This document shows, one piece after another, positions 8,636-17,573 of a stretch of 64,000 nucleotides of DNA (positions are counted from its first letter, which is position 1; the number at the start of each line of letters is the position of its first letter). The stretch is from Amycolatopsis sp. NBC_01480 (GTDB lineage Bacteria > Actinomycetota > Actinomycetes > Mycobacteriales > Pseudonocardiaceae): positions 3,286,001 through 3,350,000 of the forward strand of contig NZ_CP109442.1 in assembly GCF_036227205.1 (NCBI RefSeq). The letters are read 5' to 3'. Position numbers and translations under genes: made by a program. The notes under the pieces were generated by a model that saw nothing but the letters and a program-made list of their open reading frames with translations, was not told the origin of the DNA and searched no databases.

Positions 8636-9991
8636 TCAGCCGCGCGAGACCCGGATCATCTCCTCGCGCTCCACGACCTTGACGCGCTCGCGCCCGTGCG
8701 GCTCGCCGAGCGACTTCTCGTGCGCGTCCAGCTTCGCCCAGCCGTCCCAGGTGGTGAACGGGATGCCGCGGGCGGCGAGGAAGTCGAGGATCGCGTCGGG
8801 GGAGCTGTACTTCGGGGCGGCCAGGGTGTCGGCGTCGGCCAGCAGGCTGGCGACGGTCTCGGCGGCGTCGCCCTTCGTGTGGCCGATCAGGCCGATCGGG
8901 CCGCGCTTGATCCAGCCGGTCACGTAAACGCCCGGCAGCTGGTTCTCGTCCAGGTCCAGCACCCGGCCGGCCTGGTTCGGCACCACGCCGGCGACGTGGT
9001 CGAACGGGACTTCCGGCAGGTGCGTCGAGAGGTAGCCGACCGCGCGGTACACAGCCTGCACGTCCCAGTCGTGGAATTCGCCGGTGCCGCGGACGCTGCC
9101 GTCGCCGGTGTACTCCGTGCGCTCGGTGCGCAGGCCGCTCACGCGGCCGTCCTCGCCGAGCACCTCGGCCGGCGAGTGGAAGAAGTGCAGGTGCAGCCGC
9201 TTCGGCCGGCTGCCCTCGTCGCGGATTGCCCACTCCTGCAAGGTTTTCACGACCATGTCGACCTGCTTCGACGCCCGCAGTGCCGCGACGCTGCCCTCGT
9301 CGAACTCGATGTCCTCGGGGTGGACGATCACCTCGACGTTCGGCGAGTGGTCCAGCTCGCGCAGCTCCAGCGGGGTGAACTTCGCCTGCGCCGGGCCGCG
9401 GCGGCCGAACACGTGCACGTCGGTGACCGGGCTGGCCTTGAGTCCCTCGTAGACGTTCGCCGGGATGTCGGTGGTCAGCAGCTCGTCGGCGGTCTTCGCG
9501 AGGATGCGGGCGACGTCCAGCGCCACGTTGCCGACGCCGAGCACCGCGACCGAAGTCGCCTCCAGCGGCCAGGTGCGCGGCACGTCCGGATGGCCGTCGT
9601 ACCAGGAGACGAAGTCGGCGGCGCCGTGGCTGCCGTCGAGGTCGACGCCGGGGATGTCCAGCGGCCGGTCGGCCATCGCGCCGGTGGAGAAGACCACCGC
9701 GTCGTAGAACTCGCGCAGCTCGTCGAGCTTGATGTCGGTGCCGTAGTCGATGTTGCCGAGCAGGCGGATGTTCGGGCGGTCCAGCACCTTGTGCAGCGCG
9801 GTCACGATGCCCTTGATCTGCGGGTGGTCGGGGGCGACGCCGTAGCGGATCAGGCCGAACGGCGCTGGCATCCGTTCGAACAGGTCGATCGTCACGTCGG
9901 TGTCGGACTTGTCCAGGATGTCGGCGGCGTAGATGCCGGCGGGGCCAGCGCCCACCACGGCCACGCGAAGAGATCGGCTCACGGTAGCCAC
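8636..9991 (-). CDS. fprA: Ferredoxin--NADP reductase, FprA/adrenodoxin-reductase type
   Basis: 451 residues. The N-terminal FAD site VAVVGAGPAGIYAA is followed by LFERMPAPFGLIRYGVAPDHP, the hallmark of the adrenodoxin-reductase family. A second Rossmann motif GVGNVALDVARIL binds NADP, and the C-terminal GWIKRGPIGLIGHTKGDA closes the FAD site. The enzyme passes electrons from NADPH to ferredoxins that feed P450s and other redox proteins. GTG starts are possible at 9991 and 9982. An iron-box-like palindrome lies 4 bp upstream of the first, suggesting iron control by an IdeR/DmdR-type repressor. Confidence 0.95.
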   Translation of the reverse strand: MATVSRSLRVAVVGAGPAGIYAADILDKSDTDVTIDLFERMPAPFGLIRYGVAPDHPQIKGIVTALHKVLDRPNIRLLGNIDYGTDIKLDELREFYDAVVFSTGAMADRPLDIPGVDLDGSHGAADFVSWYDGHPDVPRTWPLEATSVAVLGVGNVALDVARILAKTADELLTTDIPANVYEGLKASPVTDVHVFGRRGPAQAKFTPLELRELDHSPNVEVIVHPEDIEFDEGSVAALRASKQVDMVVKTLQEWAIRDEGSRPKRLHLHFFHSPAEVLGEDGRVSGLRTERTEYTGDGSVRGTGEFHDWDVQAVYRAVGYLSTHLPEVPFDHVAGVVPNQAGRVLDLDENQLPGVYVTGWIKRGPIGLIGHTKGDAAETVASLLADADTLAAPKYSSPDAILDFLAARGIPFTTWDGWAKLDAHEKSLGEPHGRERVKVVEREEMIRVSRG

Positions 9992-9994
9992 GGT

Positions 9995-10014
9995 AAGTTA
10001 GGTTGTCCTAACTT
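9995..10014. promoter_or_regulatory. Iron-box-like palindrome upstream of fprA
   Basis: Perfect 8-bp arms AAGTTAGG and CCTAACTT separated by TTGT. The core TTAGGTT..CCTAAC resembles the DtxR/IdeR/DmdR consensus TTAGGTTAGGCTAACCTAA, with about 13 of 19 positions shared. It lies between divergent fprA and the pabA-like gene, within 4 bp of the fprA start and about 54 bp from the other start, so fprA is the more likely target. Confidence 0.6.
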
Positions 10015-10067
10015 TCACTGTGATCTGGCGTACGGTCCAGCAGGTGGGAGCCGCTAAGCTGGGGCGC

Positions 10068-10712
10068 ATGCGTGTACTCGTCGTCGACAACTACGACAGC
10101 TTCGTCTACAACCTCGTCCAGTACCTGGCGCAGCTCGGCGCCGACTGCACGGTGTGGCGCAACGACGTGGTCGACCTCGAGCGCGTCCCCGAGTTCGACG
10201 CGGTGCTCGTCTCGCCCGGCCCCGGCACACCCGAGCGCGCCGGCCAGAGCATCGACGTGATCGCGAAGTGCGCCGAGACGCGCACGCCCATGCTCGGGGT
10301 TTGCCTTGGCCACCAAGCACTCGGCGTGCACTTCGGCGCCACTGTGGACCGGGCGCCGGAGCTGCTGCACGGCAAGACCAGCCAGGTCCGCCACACCGGC
10401 GCCGGCGTGCTCGCCGGGCTGCCGGACGACTTCACCGCCACCCGCTACCACTCGCTCACCGTGCTGCCGGAGACGATCCCCGAGGACGTCTTCGAGATCA
10501 CCGGCCGCACCGAGTCCGGCGTGGTGATGGGCATGCGCCACCGCTCGCTGCCGCTGGAGGGGGTGCAGTTCCACCCCGAGTCCGTGCTGACCGAGGGCGG
10601 GCACCGGCTGCTCGCCACCTGGCTGGCTTCGGCCGGGCACCCGGTCGATCCCCAGCTGGTCGACGAGCTGGAGCGTGCCACCCAGGTGTTGCAGAAGGCC
10701 GCCGCTGCGTGA
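10068..10712 (+). CDS. Aminodeoxychorismate/anthranilate synthase component II (glutamine amidotransferase)
   Basis: 214 residues of class I glutamine amidotransferase: VLVVDNYDSFVYNL at the N-terminus, nucleophile cysteine in GVCLGHQAL, and the catalytic His-Glu in FHPESVLTEGG. It supplies ammonia from glutamine for p-aminobenzoate or anthranilate synthesis; position upstream of pknB matches the gene called trpG in mycobacteria. The conserved start is ATG 10068. A TAAGCT hexamer 7 bases upstream fits a leaderless promoter. The stop overlaps the next ATG (TGATG). Confidence 0.94.
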   Translation: MRVLVVDNYDSFVYNLVQYLAQLGADCTVWRNDVVDLERVPEFDAVLVSPGPGTPERAGQSIDVIAKCAETRTPMLGVCLGHQALGVHFGATVDRAPELLHGKTSQVRHTGAGVLAGLPDDFTATRYHSLTVLPETIPEDVFEITGRTESGVVMGMRHRSLPLEGVQFHPESVLTEGGHRLLATWLASAGHPVDPQLVDELERATQVLQKAAAA

Positions 10713-11521
10713 TGACGGCCCCGCTGCTCCGGCTCGCAGGAGTCGGCAAGCGGTACGGCGGCGGCGAGCTGGTGCTCGACGGCGTCGACCTGGCCGTGCC
10801 CGCGGGCCGGGTGATCGGGATCCTCGGCGCGAACGGCTCGGGCAAGTCCACCCTGCTGCGGATCATGGCGGGGATCTCGCGCGCGAGCGTCGGCGTCGTC
10901 GAGGGCAGCCCGTCCATCGGCTACCTGCCGGACCGGTTCCCGGGCGGCCAGCGGCTCGGCGCGCGGGCGTACCTGCGGCATATGGCGCGGATTCGCGGTC
11001 TGGTCGATTTATCGACAATCGACCCGCTGCTGGAACGGTTGTCGCTGGTCGGCGGCTCGGACGCGCAGCTGCGCACGCTGTCGAAAGGCAACGCGCAGAA
11101 GGTCGGCCTCGCGCAGGCGGTGCTGCCACGGCCGGACCTGCTGATCCTCGACGAGCCGTGGTCCGGGCTCGACGTCAGCACCCACGCGGTGCTGGGCGAG
11201 CTGGTGGGCCAGGCGCGGGCGCGCGGCGCGAGCGTGGTGTTCACCGATCACCGGCCGGACGTGGTGCGCGAGTACGCCGACGACGTGCACCGGATCGAGC
11301 GCGGCCGGCTCACCCCGGTGGCGCTGACTGCCTCGCCGGCGACGCGGATCGTGCTGTCCGGGCCGAGCGGTGACTGGGCCGTCGAGCCCGGGGTGCGCCA
11401 CGTCGTCGCGGACGGGGCGCAGGTCGTGCTGACCGTGGACGCGACCAGCGCCGACGCCCTGCTGCTGCGGGCGTTGTCGGGCGGCTGGTCGGTGCGGGAG
11501 GTGGCGCCGTGCTCGCCGTGA
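10712..11521 (+). CDS. ABC transporter ATP-binding protein
   Basis: 269 residues. Walker A LGANGSGKST, Walker B LLILDEPWSGLD and switch histidine in VFTDHRPD are present. The signature region reads LSKGNAQKVGLAQA, a variant of LSGGQ seen in many ABC-2-associated ATPases. The C-terminal 70 residues are a beta-rich extension after the nucleotide-binding domain. Coupled by TGATG to the upstream amidotransferase gene and by a 13-bp overlap to the downstream membrane gene, so all three are one transcription unit. Transported substrate unknown. Confidence 0.9.
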   Translation: MTAPLLRLAGVGKRYGGGELVLDGVDLAVPAGRVIGILGANGSGKSTLLRIMAGISRASVGVVEGSPSIGYLPDRFPGGQRLGARAYLRHMARIRGLVDLSTIDPLLERLSLVGGSDAQLRTLSKGNAQKVGLAQAVLPRPDLLILDEPWSGLDVSTHAVLGELVGQARARGASVVFTDHRPDVVREYADDVHRIERGRLTPVALTASPATRIVLSGPSGDWAVEPGVRHVVADGAQVVLTVDATSADALLLRALSGGWSVREVAPCSP

Positions 11522-12153
11522 GCCGGTACTACTTGGCTCTGCTGGGCCATTCGCAGCGGTACCTGCCGGCCCTGCTCATGTACCTCGCGCTGTGCGTGAT
11601 CCTCTACTCCGACCCGAGTTCGCCGCCGTTGCCGCTGTACGGCGTGAGCGGCGGCGCGCTGATGGTGGTGGCCTGCTGGCTGACGATCGCGCTGCTCGAC
11701 ATCGAGGATCCGGTCCAGGTTCTCGTCACGCTGAGCAACGCCGGCAGCCGTCGGAGGACCATTGGTGGTGCCGTGCTGACGGTGTCCGGCTGCTCGACGG
11801 TGCTCACGCTGGTCACCCTCGGCTGGTCGGCGGTCAAGCCGTGGCAGCTGCACTGGGGCGCGCTGGGCGCCGGCCTGCTGACCCACCTGGCCTGCGCGTT
11901 GCTGGGCATCGCGATCGGGCTGCCGTGCTCGCGGCTGCTGGTTTCGCGGATCGGCTGGACGGTGCTCGCGGCCGTGCTCGTGCTCGGGCTGGTGCTGCTC
12001 GGCAAGTGGGTTCCGCTGGCCCACCCCCTGATCCAGGCGCTCACCAACGGTGACGCCTACGGTGGCCCGCTCGTGCTGGCCGTGGTCACGTCGGTGGTCG
12101 CGGTGCTGGTCAGCGCTGCGGCGGTCGGGCGGATCGCGGCCCGCCGGTCCTGA
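11509..12153 (+). CDS. Polytopic membrane protein, probable ABC transporter permease
   Basis: 214 residues with about six hydrophobic helices and few polar loops. No named family is obvious. The 13-bp overlap with the ATPase gene and the membrane topology make it the likely permease partner. GTG start at 11509. Ends shortly before the first TGCAA-type repeat and the hairpin at 12277. Confidence 0.78.
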   Translation: MLAVSRYYLALLGHSQRYLPALLMYLALCVILYSDPSSPPLPLYGVSGGALMVVACWLTIALLDIEDPVQVLVTLSNAGSRRRTIGGAVLTVSGCSTVLTLVTLGWSAVKPWQLHWGALGAGLLTHLACALLGIAIGLPCSRLLVSRIGWTVLAAVLVLGLVLLGKWVPLAHPLIQALTNGDAYGGPLVLAVVTSVVAVLVSAAAVGRIAARRS

Positions 12154-12176
12154 GCCGGGCGCCCCTCGTTCTAGTG

Positions 12177-12200
12177 AATCTGCAAATTGCATCTCGCAAT
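12177..12200. promoter_or_regulatory. Operator-like repeat, copy A (TGCAA-A-TTGCA)
   Basis: A 24-bp unit beginning AATC contains two nested palindromes: TGCAAATTGCA (12181-12191) and ATTGC-N5-GCAAT (12186-12200). The same architecture recurs at 12346-12369 with 20 of 24 bases identical. This looks like a paired binding site for a dimeric repressor; no regulator gene is adjacent. Confidence 0.5.
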
Positions 12201-12276
12201 GTCCAGTTTGAATCTTTCCTTTGAGTGGAGGCTCGGGTTACTCTCTCTGGCCTCATGCCCCCGCCGCCCCCCGAAC

Positions 12277-12328
12277 CACCAGCCCCCACCATCTCCGTGA
12301 CGCGCCCACGGTCCGGTGGGGGCTGGTG
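12277..12328. terminator. Strong hairpin between the ABC operon and the EACC1 gene
   Basis: A perfect 14-bp stem, CACCAGCCCCCACC (12277-12290) with GGTGGGGGCTGGTG (12315-12328), closes a 24-base loop. It sits between the two operator-like repeats and could terminate the amidotransferase-ABC transcript. The 294-bp spacer 12154-12447 otherwise holds only the repeats, promoter candidates and a 31-codon Pro-rich frame that I do not call. Confidence 0.5.
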
Positions 12329-12345
12329 CCTGGTCCGTTGTGGGT

Positions 12346-12369
12346 AATCTGCAATTTGCATCCAGCAAA
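12346..12369. promoter_or_regulatory. Operator-like repeat, copy B (TGCAA-T-TTGCA)
   Basis: Second copy of the 24-bp unit: TGCAATTTGCA (12350-12360) overlapping TTTGC-N5-GCAAA (12355-12369). It lies 78 bp before the EACC1 start and 39 bp before a TACCCT -10 candidate (12408-12413), consistent with control of the downstream gene. Confidence 0.5.
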
Positions 12370-12447
12370 CGGGTGGTCAAGTCTTCCTCGCAGGCGGGCG
12401 GGTCGGTTACCCTCGCGCCGTCTGTTCGGGCCCGTGAGGGGAGAGCC

Positions 12448-12792
12448 GTGACGGCTGGGATCGCCGCGATCACCGTGGGCGGAACAGGGGACGAGCTGCA
12501 ACAGCTGGCGTCCTGGCTGCGGACCGAGGACGAGCTGAAGGATCGCGTGAGGCTGTCCGAACGGTCCGTCGCGGCCGACGGTGACGTCGTGGTGGTGCTG
12601 CTGAGCAGCCGTTCCGTGTCGACGCTCTGCCGGTCCCTGTTCGGTTGGGTGCGCCGGCGGCGCGGAGACCAGCGGGTCTGGCTCAAGGTGAAACGCTCCG
12701 GCGCCGTCGAGGAGCTCGACCTCGACTGCGGCACCGGCAGCGACGCCGACGCGGTGCTCGCCAGCGTCCGCGGATTCCTCGATCAGCCTTAG
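12448..12792 (+). CDS. Effector-associated constant component EACC1-like protein
   Basis: 114 residues. The layout matches the EACC1 family: an N-terminal strand (ITVGGTGDELQQLASWLR), central DVVVVLLSSRSVSTLCRSL, then FGWVRRRRGDQRVWLKV and a C-terminal D-A-D-A-V-L helix. EACC1 proteins are constant parts of actinobacterial ternary conflict systems, normally beside an effector such as a protease, caspase-like protein or STAND NTPase. No effector is adjacent here; the nearest candidates are the STAND genes 10 kb away. GTG 12448 follows GGGGAGAG. Family assignment is by recognition, without a profile search. Confidence 0.72.
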   Translation: MTAGIAAITVGGTGDELQQLASWLRTEDELKDRVRLSERSVAADGDVVVVLLSSRSVSTLCRSLFGWVRRRRGDQRVWLKVKRSGAVEELDLDCGTGSDADAVLASVRGFLDQP

Positions 12793-12816
12793 CCGCCGAC
12801 AACAGCGCTGACAAAG

Positions 12817-12850
12817 AAGGGGCCCGCACGGCGAACCGTGCGGGCCCCTT
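12817..12850. terminator. Bidirectional terminator between the EACC1 gene and pknB
   Basis: Perfect 15-bp stem AAGGGGCCCGCACGG with a CGAA loop, then its complement. It lies between the convergent stops at 12792 and 12886; AA/TT flanks give short U-tracts in both directions. Confidence 0.85.
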
Positions 12851-12885
12851 CAGGTCCTGACCTTCCCGGCGGGAATCCCGGGCCT

Positions 12886-14862
12886 TCAGTTACCGGCAGG
12901 CGGGAAGATCCCGCCGCCGCCGGTACTCGGGCCGGTGCTCGGGCTGCCGCTGTCCTCCTGGACGAACAGCACGATCGTCTGGTCGGCGGCGATCGTCGTC
13001 CCGGTCGTCGGGGTCGTCTTGACCACCGTGTTCGGGTCGGCGGTGCCGGAGTGGACCGACTGGGTCTGGATGCTGCCGTGCCAGCCCAGGTTCTGCAGCG
13101 TCTGCGTGGCCTGGTCCTCGGTCTGGCCCTTCAGGTTCGGCATCTGGATCTGCTGCACGCCCTTCGACACCATCAGGGTGACCGTGGCGCCCGGCGGCAG
13201 GTTGCCGCCGTTGGGCTGCTGGTTGACGACCTGGTCCTTCGGCGCGGTCGAGTCCTGGTCCTGCCGCGTGACCTTGAAGCCGGCGTTCTGCAGCGTGGCC
13301 TTCGCAGAGTCGAAGGACTGGCCGACCACGTTCGGCACCGCCTTCTGCGGCTGTTGCGTGCCGATCGTGATCGAGACCGCGGTGCCGATCGCGGTCGACG
13401 AGTTCGCGGTCGGCGTCTGCAGCACCACCTTGTCGACGTCGTTCGGGTCGGTGACGGCCTGCGTGTTGGTGCTCCCCAGCGTCAGCTGGGCCTTCTCGAG
13501 CGCCGCCTTGGCCTGGTCCGCGGTCAGGCCCTTCAGATCCGGCACCTGCGTGTTCCCGGGCTTGACGCCGATCGTCAGCTTGATCTCCGTGCTGGTCGCC
13601 ACGTTGGCGCCGGCCGTCGGGTCGATCGCGAGGACGTGGTCGACCTGTTCGTCGGTGCAGCTGAGCTGGCCGGGCTGCGCCGCGACCCCGCACTGGACCT
13701 GGACCGCCGCCGCGTACGTCGTGAAGCCCAGGTCGCTGAGCTGGGCCTTCGCCGCGCTCACCGTCTGGCCCACCACCGGCGGGATGGTGGCCGTTTTGGC
13801 GGTGCTCTTGAACAGGTCGGTGGACAGCCAGAGGATCAGCAGGATCACGCCCACCACGAGCAGCGTCGCGACCACCGCGAAGATCGTGCGGCGACGGCGC
13901 TTGGCGCGCGGGTCCTCGTCCGGCTCCTCGGCGTACTCGTCGTAGCGCTGGGGCTGGCGCCGGTCGGTGTTCATCACCTGGGTGCGCTCGTCCTCGGACA
14001 TCACCATCGGCGCGGACGGGCGCTGGCCCGAGAGCGTGCGCACGAGGTCGGAGCGCATCTCGGCGGCCGACTGGTACCGGTTGGCCGGGCCCTTGGCCAG
14101 CGCCTTCAGCACCACGGCGTCCAGCTCGGGCGTCACCGCCGGGTTGACCGACGACGGCGGCTTCGGGTCTTCCCGCACGTGCTGGTACGCCACCGCGACC
14201 GGGGAGTCGCCGGTGAACGGCGGCTCGCCGGTGATCAGCTCGTACAGCACGCAGCCGGCCGCGTACACGTCCGAACGCGCGTCCACCGCTTCGCCGCGCG
14301 CCTGCTCCGGGGAGAGGTACTGCGCGGTGCCGATCACGGCCGCCGTCTGCGTCATGGCCGACTGGCCGTCGTGCATGGCGCGCGCGATGCCGAAGTCCAT
14401 CACCTTGACGGCGCCGTTCTTCGTGATCATCACGTTCGCCGGCTTGACGTCGCGGTGGACGATGCCGTGGCGGTGGGAGAAGTCCAGCGCGGCGCAGACG
14501 TCGGCCATGACCTCCATCGCCCGCTTCTGCGACATCGGGCCCTCGGTCTTGACGATGTCGCGCAGCGTCCGGCCCTCGACGTACTCCATCACGATGTAGG
14601 GCAGGGCCCCGACATCGGTGCTGGCCTCGCCGGTGTCGTACACGGCGACGATCGCCGGGTGGTTCAGCGCGGCCGCGTTCTGCGCCTCGCGGCGGAACCG
14701 TTCCTGGAACTGCGGGTCGCGAGCCAGGTCCGCGCGCAGGACCTTGATCGCCACTTCCCGGCCCAGACGCACGTCGTGTCCGTGATGGACCTCGGACATA
14801 CCTCCGTAGCCGAGCGTGTCGCCCAGCTCGTACCTATTGGAGAGCAGTCTGGGTGTGCTCAT
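12886..14862 (-). CDS. pknB: Serine/threonine protein kinase PknB with four PASTA repeats
   Basis: 658 residues. Kinase domain about 10-270 with [14 protein letters not shown], catalytic HRDVKPANV and DFG in VMDFGIARA; one transmembrane helix near 325-345; four extracellular PASTA repeats beginning [24 protein letters not shown] and MPNLKGQT. PknB binds muropeptides or lipid II outside and controls cell-wall synthesis and division by phosphorylating targets inside. The start at 14862 overlaps the pknA stop as ATGA; an upstream in-frame ATG at 14880 is less likely. Last gene of the fhaA-pknB operon. Confidence 0.96.
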   Translation of the reverse strand: MSTPRLLSNRYELGDTLGYGGMSEVHHGHDVRLGREVAIKVLRADLARDPQFQERFRREAQNAAALNHPAIVAVYDTGEASTDVGALPYIVMEYVEGRTLRDIVKTEGPMSQKRAMEVMADVCAALDFSHRHGIVHRDVKPANVMITKNGAVKVMDFGIARAMHDGQSAMTQTAAVIGTAQYLSPEQARGEAVDARSDVYAAGCVLYELITGEPPFTGDSPVAVAYQHVREDPKPPSSVNPAVTPELDAVVLKALAKGPANRYQSAAEMRSDLVRTLSGQRPSAPMVMSEDERTQVMNTDRRQPQRYDEYAEEPDEDPRAKRRRRTIFAVVATLLVVGVILLILWLSTDLFKSTAKTATIPPVVGQTVSAAKAQLSDLGFTTYAAAVQVQCGVAAQPGQLSCTDEQVDHVLAIDPTAGANVATSTEIKLTIGVKPGNTQVPDLKGLTADQAKAALEKAQLTLGSTNTQAVTDPNDVDKVVLQTPTANSSTAIGTAVSITIGTQQPQKAVPNVVGQSFDSAKATLQNAGFKVTRQDQDSTAPKDQVVNQQPNGGNLPPGATVTLMVSKGVQQIQMPNLKGQTEDQATQTLQNLGWHGSIQTQSVHSGTADPNTVVKTTPTTGTTIAADQTIVLFVQEDSGSPSTGPSTGGGGIFPPAGN

Positions 14863-16106
14863 CTCTGTGTGCCGTTCCATTCCGTCCAAGGTGTGGTCAT
14901 GATGCCTTGTTGGCCTTGCTTCCCGCTCGCTGCGAGCGAGGCCGGCGCCGGTCTGCCTGGCGGTTCACCTGTGTCCACGCTTCCCGCTGATGGACCGTTG
15001 CCCCGGCTCACCACTCTCGCGATGAAGAACGCCCCGGCCACCAGCACCGCGATGAGCAGCACCGCGAGCAGGACCCACCAGCCCCACTGGCTTCGCCGTC
15101 GCGGCGCGGGCCTCGGTGGCGCGGCGGCGGAGCCGGTGGGGAGTGCGGGATGGGAACCAGGACCGATGGGGTTCATGGGCGCCGCCAGGTGGACCGGGTT
15201 CGGCCCGGACCCTGCGGTACCCGGCACCTGGCCGGCCGCGTACGCCGCGTTCACCAGCCCCAGCGGCGTCGGCAGCGGGTGCCCGGCGCGGATCGCGGCG
15301 ACGGCGTTCGCGAACTCGCCGCCGCTGGCGTACCGCTGCCTCGGGTCCTTCACCAGGGTCGCCTCGATGACCGCCCGCGCGCCCGGCGGGACGTCCGGCG
15401 GCAGCGGCGGCGCGAGGTCGCGGATGTGCATCATCGCGACGGTCACCGCGTTCTCGGACAGGAACGGCCGGTGCCCGGAAAGGCATTCGTACCCGCAGAC
15501 GGCGAGGGAGTAGACGTCGCTGGCCGGCTCGGCGTCGTGGCCGAGCGCCTGCTCCGGGGCGATGTAGTGGGCGGTGCCCATCACCATGCCGGACCGCGTG
15601 ACCGGGGCCGCGTCGGCCGCCTTGGCCACGCCGAAGTCGGTGATCTTCACCTGCCCGGCCGGGGTGACCAGGATGTTGCCCGGCTTGACGTCGCGGTGCA
15701 CCAAGCCCTGTTCGTGCGCGGCCTGCAACGCGTTGCCGGCCTGCTCGAGCAGGTCGAGGGTGTAGTCGGCGGAGAGCCGGCCGTGCTTGGCCAGGATGCC
15801 CGCGAGCGGGTCGCCCTCCACGAACTCCATCACCAGGTACGCGATGGAGAGGTCTTCGTCGACCGTCTCGCCGTAGTCGTGCACCGCCGCGATGCCGGAG
15901 TGGTTGAGCGAAGCCGTCATCCGCGCTTCGGTGCGGAAACGGTGCAGGAATTCGGCGTCTCCGGAGAGCTCGGCCTTCAGCACCTTCACCGCGACGACCC
16001 GGTCGAGCCGGGTGTCGCTGGCCTGCCAGACCTCGCCCATCCCGCCGACGGCGATCCGGTTCGTCAGCTTGTAGCGCTCGGCCAGCAGCTGACCCGAGGA
16101 CAGCAT
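14859..16106 (-). CDS. pknA: Serine/threonine protein kinase PknA
   Basis: 415 residues. Kinase domain with [25 protein letters not shown] and ITDFGVAKA, a Pro-rich linker, and one transmembrane helix near 340-362 with a short extracellular end. PknA acts with PknB on division and cell-shape proteins. Separated by 3 bp from pbpA and overlapping pknB by 4 bp. Confidence 0.95.
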   Translation of the reverse strand: MLSSGQLLAERYKLTNRIAVGGMGEVWQASDTRLDRVVAVKVLKAELSGDAEFLHRFRTEARMTASLNHSGIAAVHDYGETVDEDLSIAYLVMEFVEGDPLAGILAKHGRLSADYTLDLLEQAGNALQAAHEQGLVHRDVKPGNILVTPAGQVKITDFGVAKAADAAPVTRSGMVMGTAHYIAPEQALGHDAEPASDVYSLAVCGYECLSGHRPFLSENAVTVAMMHIRDLAPPLPPDVPPGARAVIEATLVKDPRQRYASGGEFANAVAAIRAGHPLPTPLGLVNAAYAAGQVPGTAGSGPNPVHLAAPMNPIGPGSHPALPTGSAAAPPRPAPRRRSQWGWWVLLAVLLIAVLVAGAFFIARVVSRGNGPSAGSVDTGEPPGRPAPASLAASGKQGQQGIMTTPWTEWNGTQR

Positions 16107-16109
16107 CCG

Positions 16110-17573
16110 CTATCCACCCCCGAGGTGCGCGGCGATCGCGGCCCGGCCGATTTCGGCGGCCACGGAGCCACCGGTGGCGGCGAGGCCGCGGTTGCCGCCG
16201 CTCTCGACGATGACGGAGACGGCGATCTGCGGGTTGTCCGAGGGCGCGAACGCGGTGTACCAGGCGTGCGGCGGGGTGTTCTTCGAGTCGGTGCCGTGCT
16301 CGGCGGTGCCGGTCTTCGACGCGATCTTCAGCGCCGGGTTCTTGCCGCCGCCCGCGGTGAAGCTCTCCGACGCGATCATCATGTCGGTCATGATCGCCGC
16401 GTTCGCCGAGGTCAGGGCCGGCGTGCCGGTCAGCTGCTCGGGCTCGGTGTCCTCGATCGTCGACAGGTCCGGCGCCAGGATGGACTGGACCAGCTGCGGC
16501 TTCATCGCCATGCCGCCGTTGGCCACGGTGGCGGAGAGGATGCAGTCCTGCAGCGGGGTGATCCGGACGTCGCGCTGGCCGATGCCGCTCTGGTACAGCG
16601 CGCCCTGCGAGTCGAGCGCGCCGACGGTGGAGGTCGCCACCTTCATCGGCACGGTCAGGTTGTTCTGGCCGATGCCGAAGTTGGCCGCGGTCGCCTTCAT
16701 CTTGTCCGCGCCCAGCTGGCCGGCGAACGTCGCGAACGGCACGTTGCACGAGTGCGCCAGCGCCTCCTTGAACGTGTTGCCGGGGCAGGTCTCGCCGGCG
16801 TAGTTCTCCAGCGTGGTGTTGGTGCCGGGCAGCGTCACGTTCGGCGCGTTGGACACCGGGGTGTCCGGGCCGATCCCGGCGGCCAGCGCGGCCGAGCCGG
16901 TGACCAGCTTGAACGTCGACCCCGGCGGGTAGGTCTCCGAGATCGCCCGGTTCAGCATCGGGTTCTTCGGGTCCTTGGAGTACTGCGTGTACGCCGTGGT
17001 CTGGTCCTGCGTGTGCACCGCGAGCTTGTTCGGGTCGTACGAGGGCGTGGACACCATGGCCAGGATGCGGCCGGTCTTGGGCTCCATCGCGACGACGGCA
17101 CCGGTGTAGTTGTGCTGCGTCATCAGGTCGTACGCGGCCTTCTGCACCTTCGGGTCGATCGTCAGCTTCACGTTGCCGCCACGCGGGTCGCGGCCGGTGA
17201 TCATGTCCGACAGCCGGCGCACGAACAGCCGCGGGTCGGAGCCGTTGAGCACGTCGTCCTCGGTGCGCTCCAGGCCGCCCGCGCCGTAGTTGATCGAGTA
17301 GAAACCGGTGACCGGCGCGTACATCGGGCCGTCGGTGTAGGTGCGGGTGAACTTGAACTTGTCGTTCGAGGCCTGCACGCCGGCGAGCACGGTGCCGTCC
17401 GGGGCCACGATCTGGCCGCGCTGGCGCGAGTACTCGTCGTAGAGCACCCGCTGGTTGCGGGAGTCGGTGCGGTAGGCGTCCGCCTTGACCACCTGGATGT
17501 AGGTGTCGTTGGCCAGCAGCAGGACGATCATCACGAGCATCGCCATCCCGACCTTGCGCAGCGGGGTGTTCAC
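16110..17573 (-). CDS. pbpA: Penicillin-binding protein PbpA (class B transpeptidase)
   Basis: 487 residues. An N-terminal anchor (KVGMAMLVMIVLLLAN) is followed by a dimerisation domain and the transpeptidase domain with SxxK in GSTFKL, SxN in SCN and KTGT in SKTGTAEHG. It crosslinks peptidoglycan for septum and shape, working with the RodA/FtsW glycosyltransferase encoded just upstream. Overlaps rodA by 4 bp (ATGA). Confidence 0.95.
   Translation of the reverse strand: MNTPLRKVGMAMLVMIVLLLANDTYIQVVKADAYRTDSRNQRVLYDEYSRQRGQIVAPDGTVLAGVQASNDKFKFTRTYTDGPMYAPVTGFYSINYGAGGLERTEDDVLNGSDPRLFVRRLSDMITGRDPRGGNVKLTIDPKVQKAAYDLMTQHNYTGAVVAMEPKTGRILAMVSTPSYDPNKLAVHTQDQTTAYTQYSKDPKNPMLNRAISETYPPGSTFKLVTGSAALAAGIGPDTPVSNAPNVTLPGTNTTLENYAGETCPGNTFKEALAHSCNVPFATFAGQLGADKMKATAANFGIGQNNLTVPMKVATSTVGALDSQGALYQSGIGQRDVRITPLQDCILSATVANGGMAMKPQLVQSILAPDLSTIEDTEPEQLTGTPALTSANAAIMTDMMIASESFTAGGGKNPALKIASKTGTAEHGTDSKNTPPHAWYTAFAPSDNPQIAVSVIVESGGNRGLAATGGSVAAEIGRAAIAAHLGGG

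Noticed and set aside
12254..12349. 31-codon Pro-rich open frame that could be a leader peptide
   Set aside because: No ribosome site at usable distance, and the sequence is dictated by the 14-bp hairpin arms.
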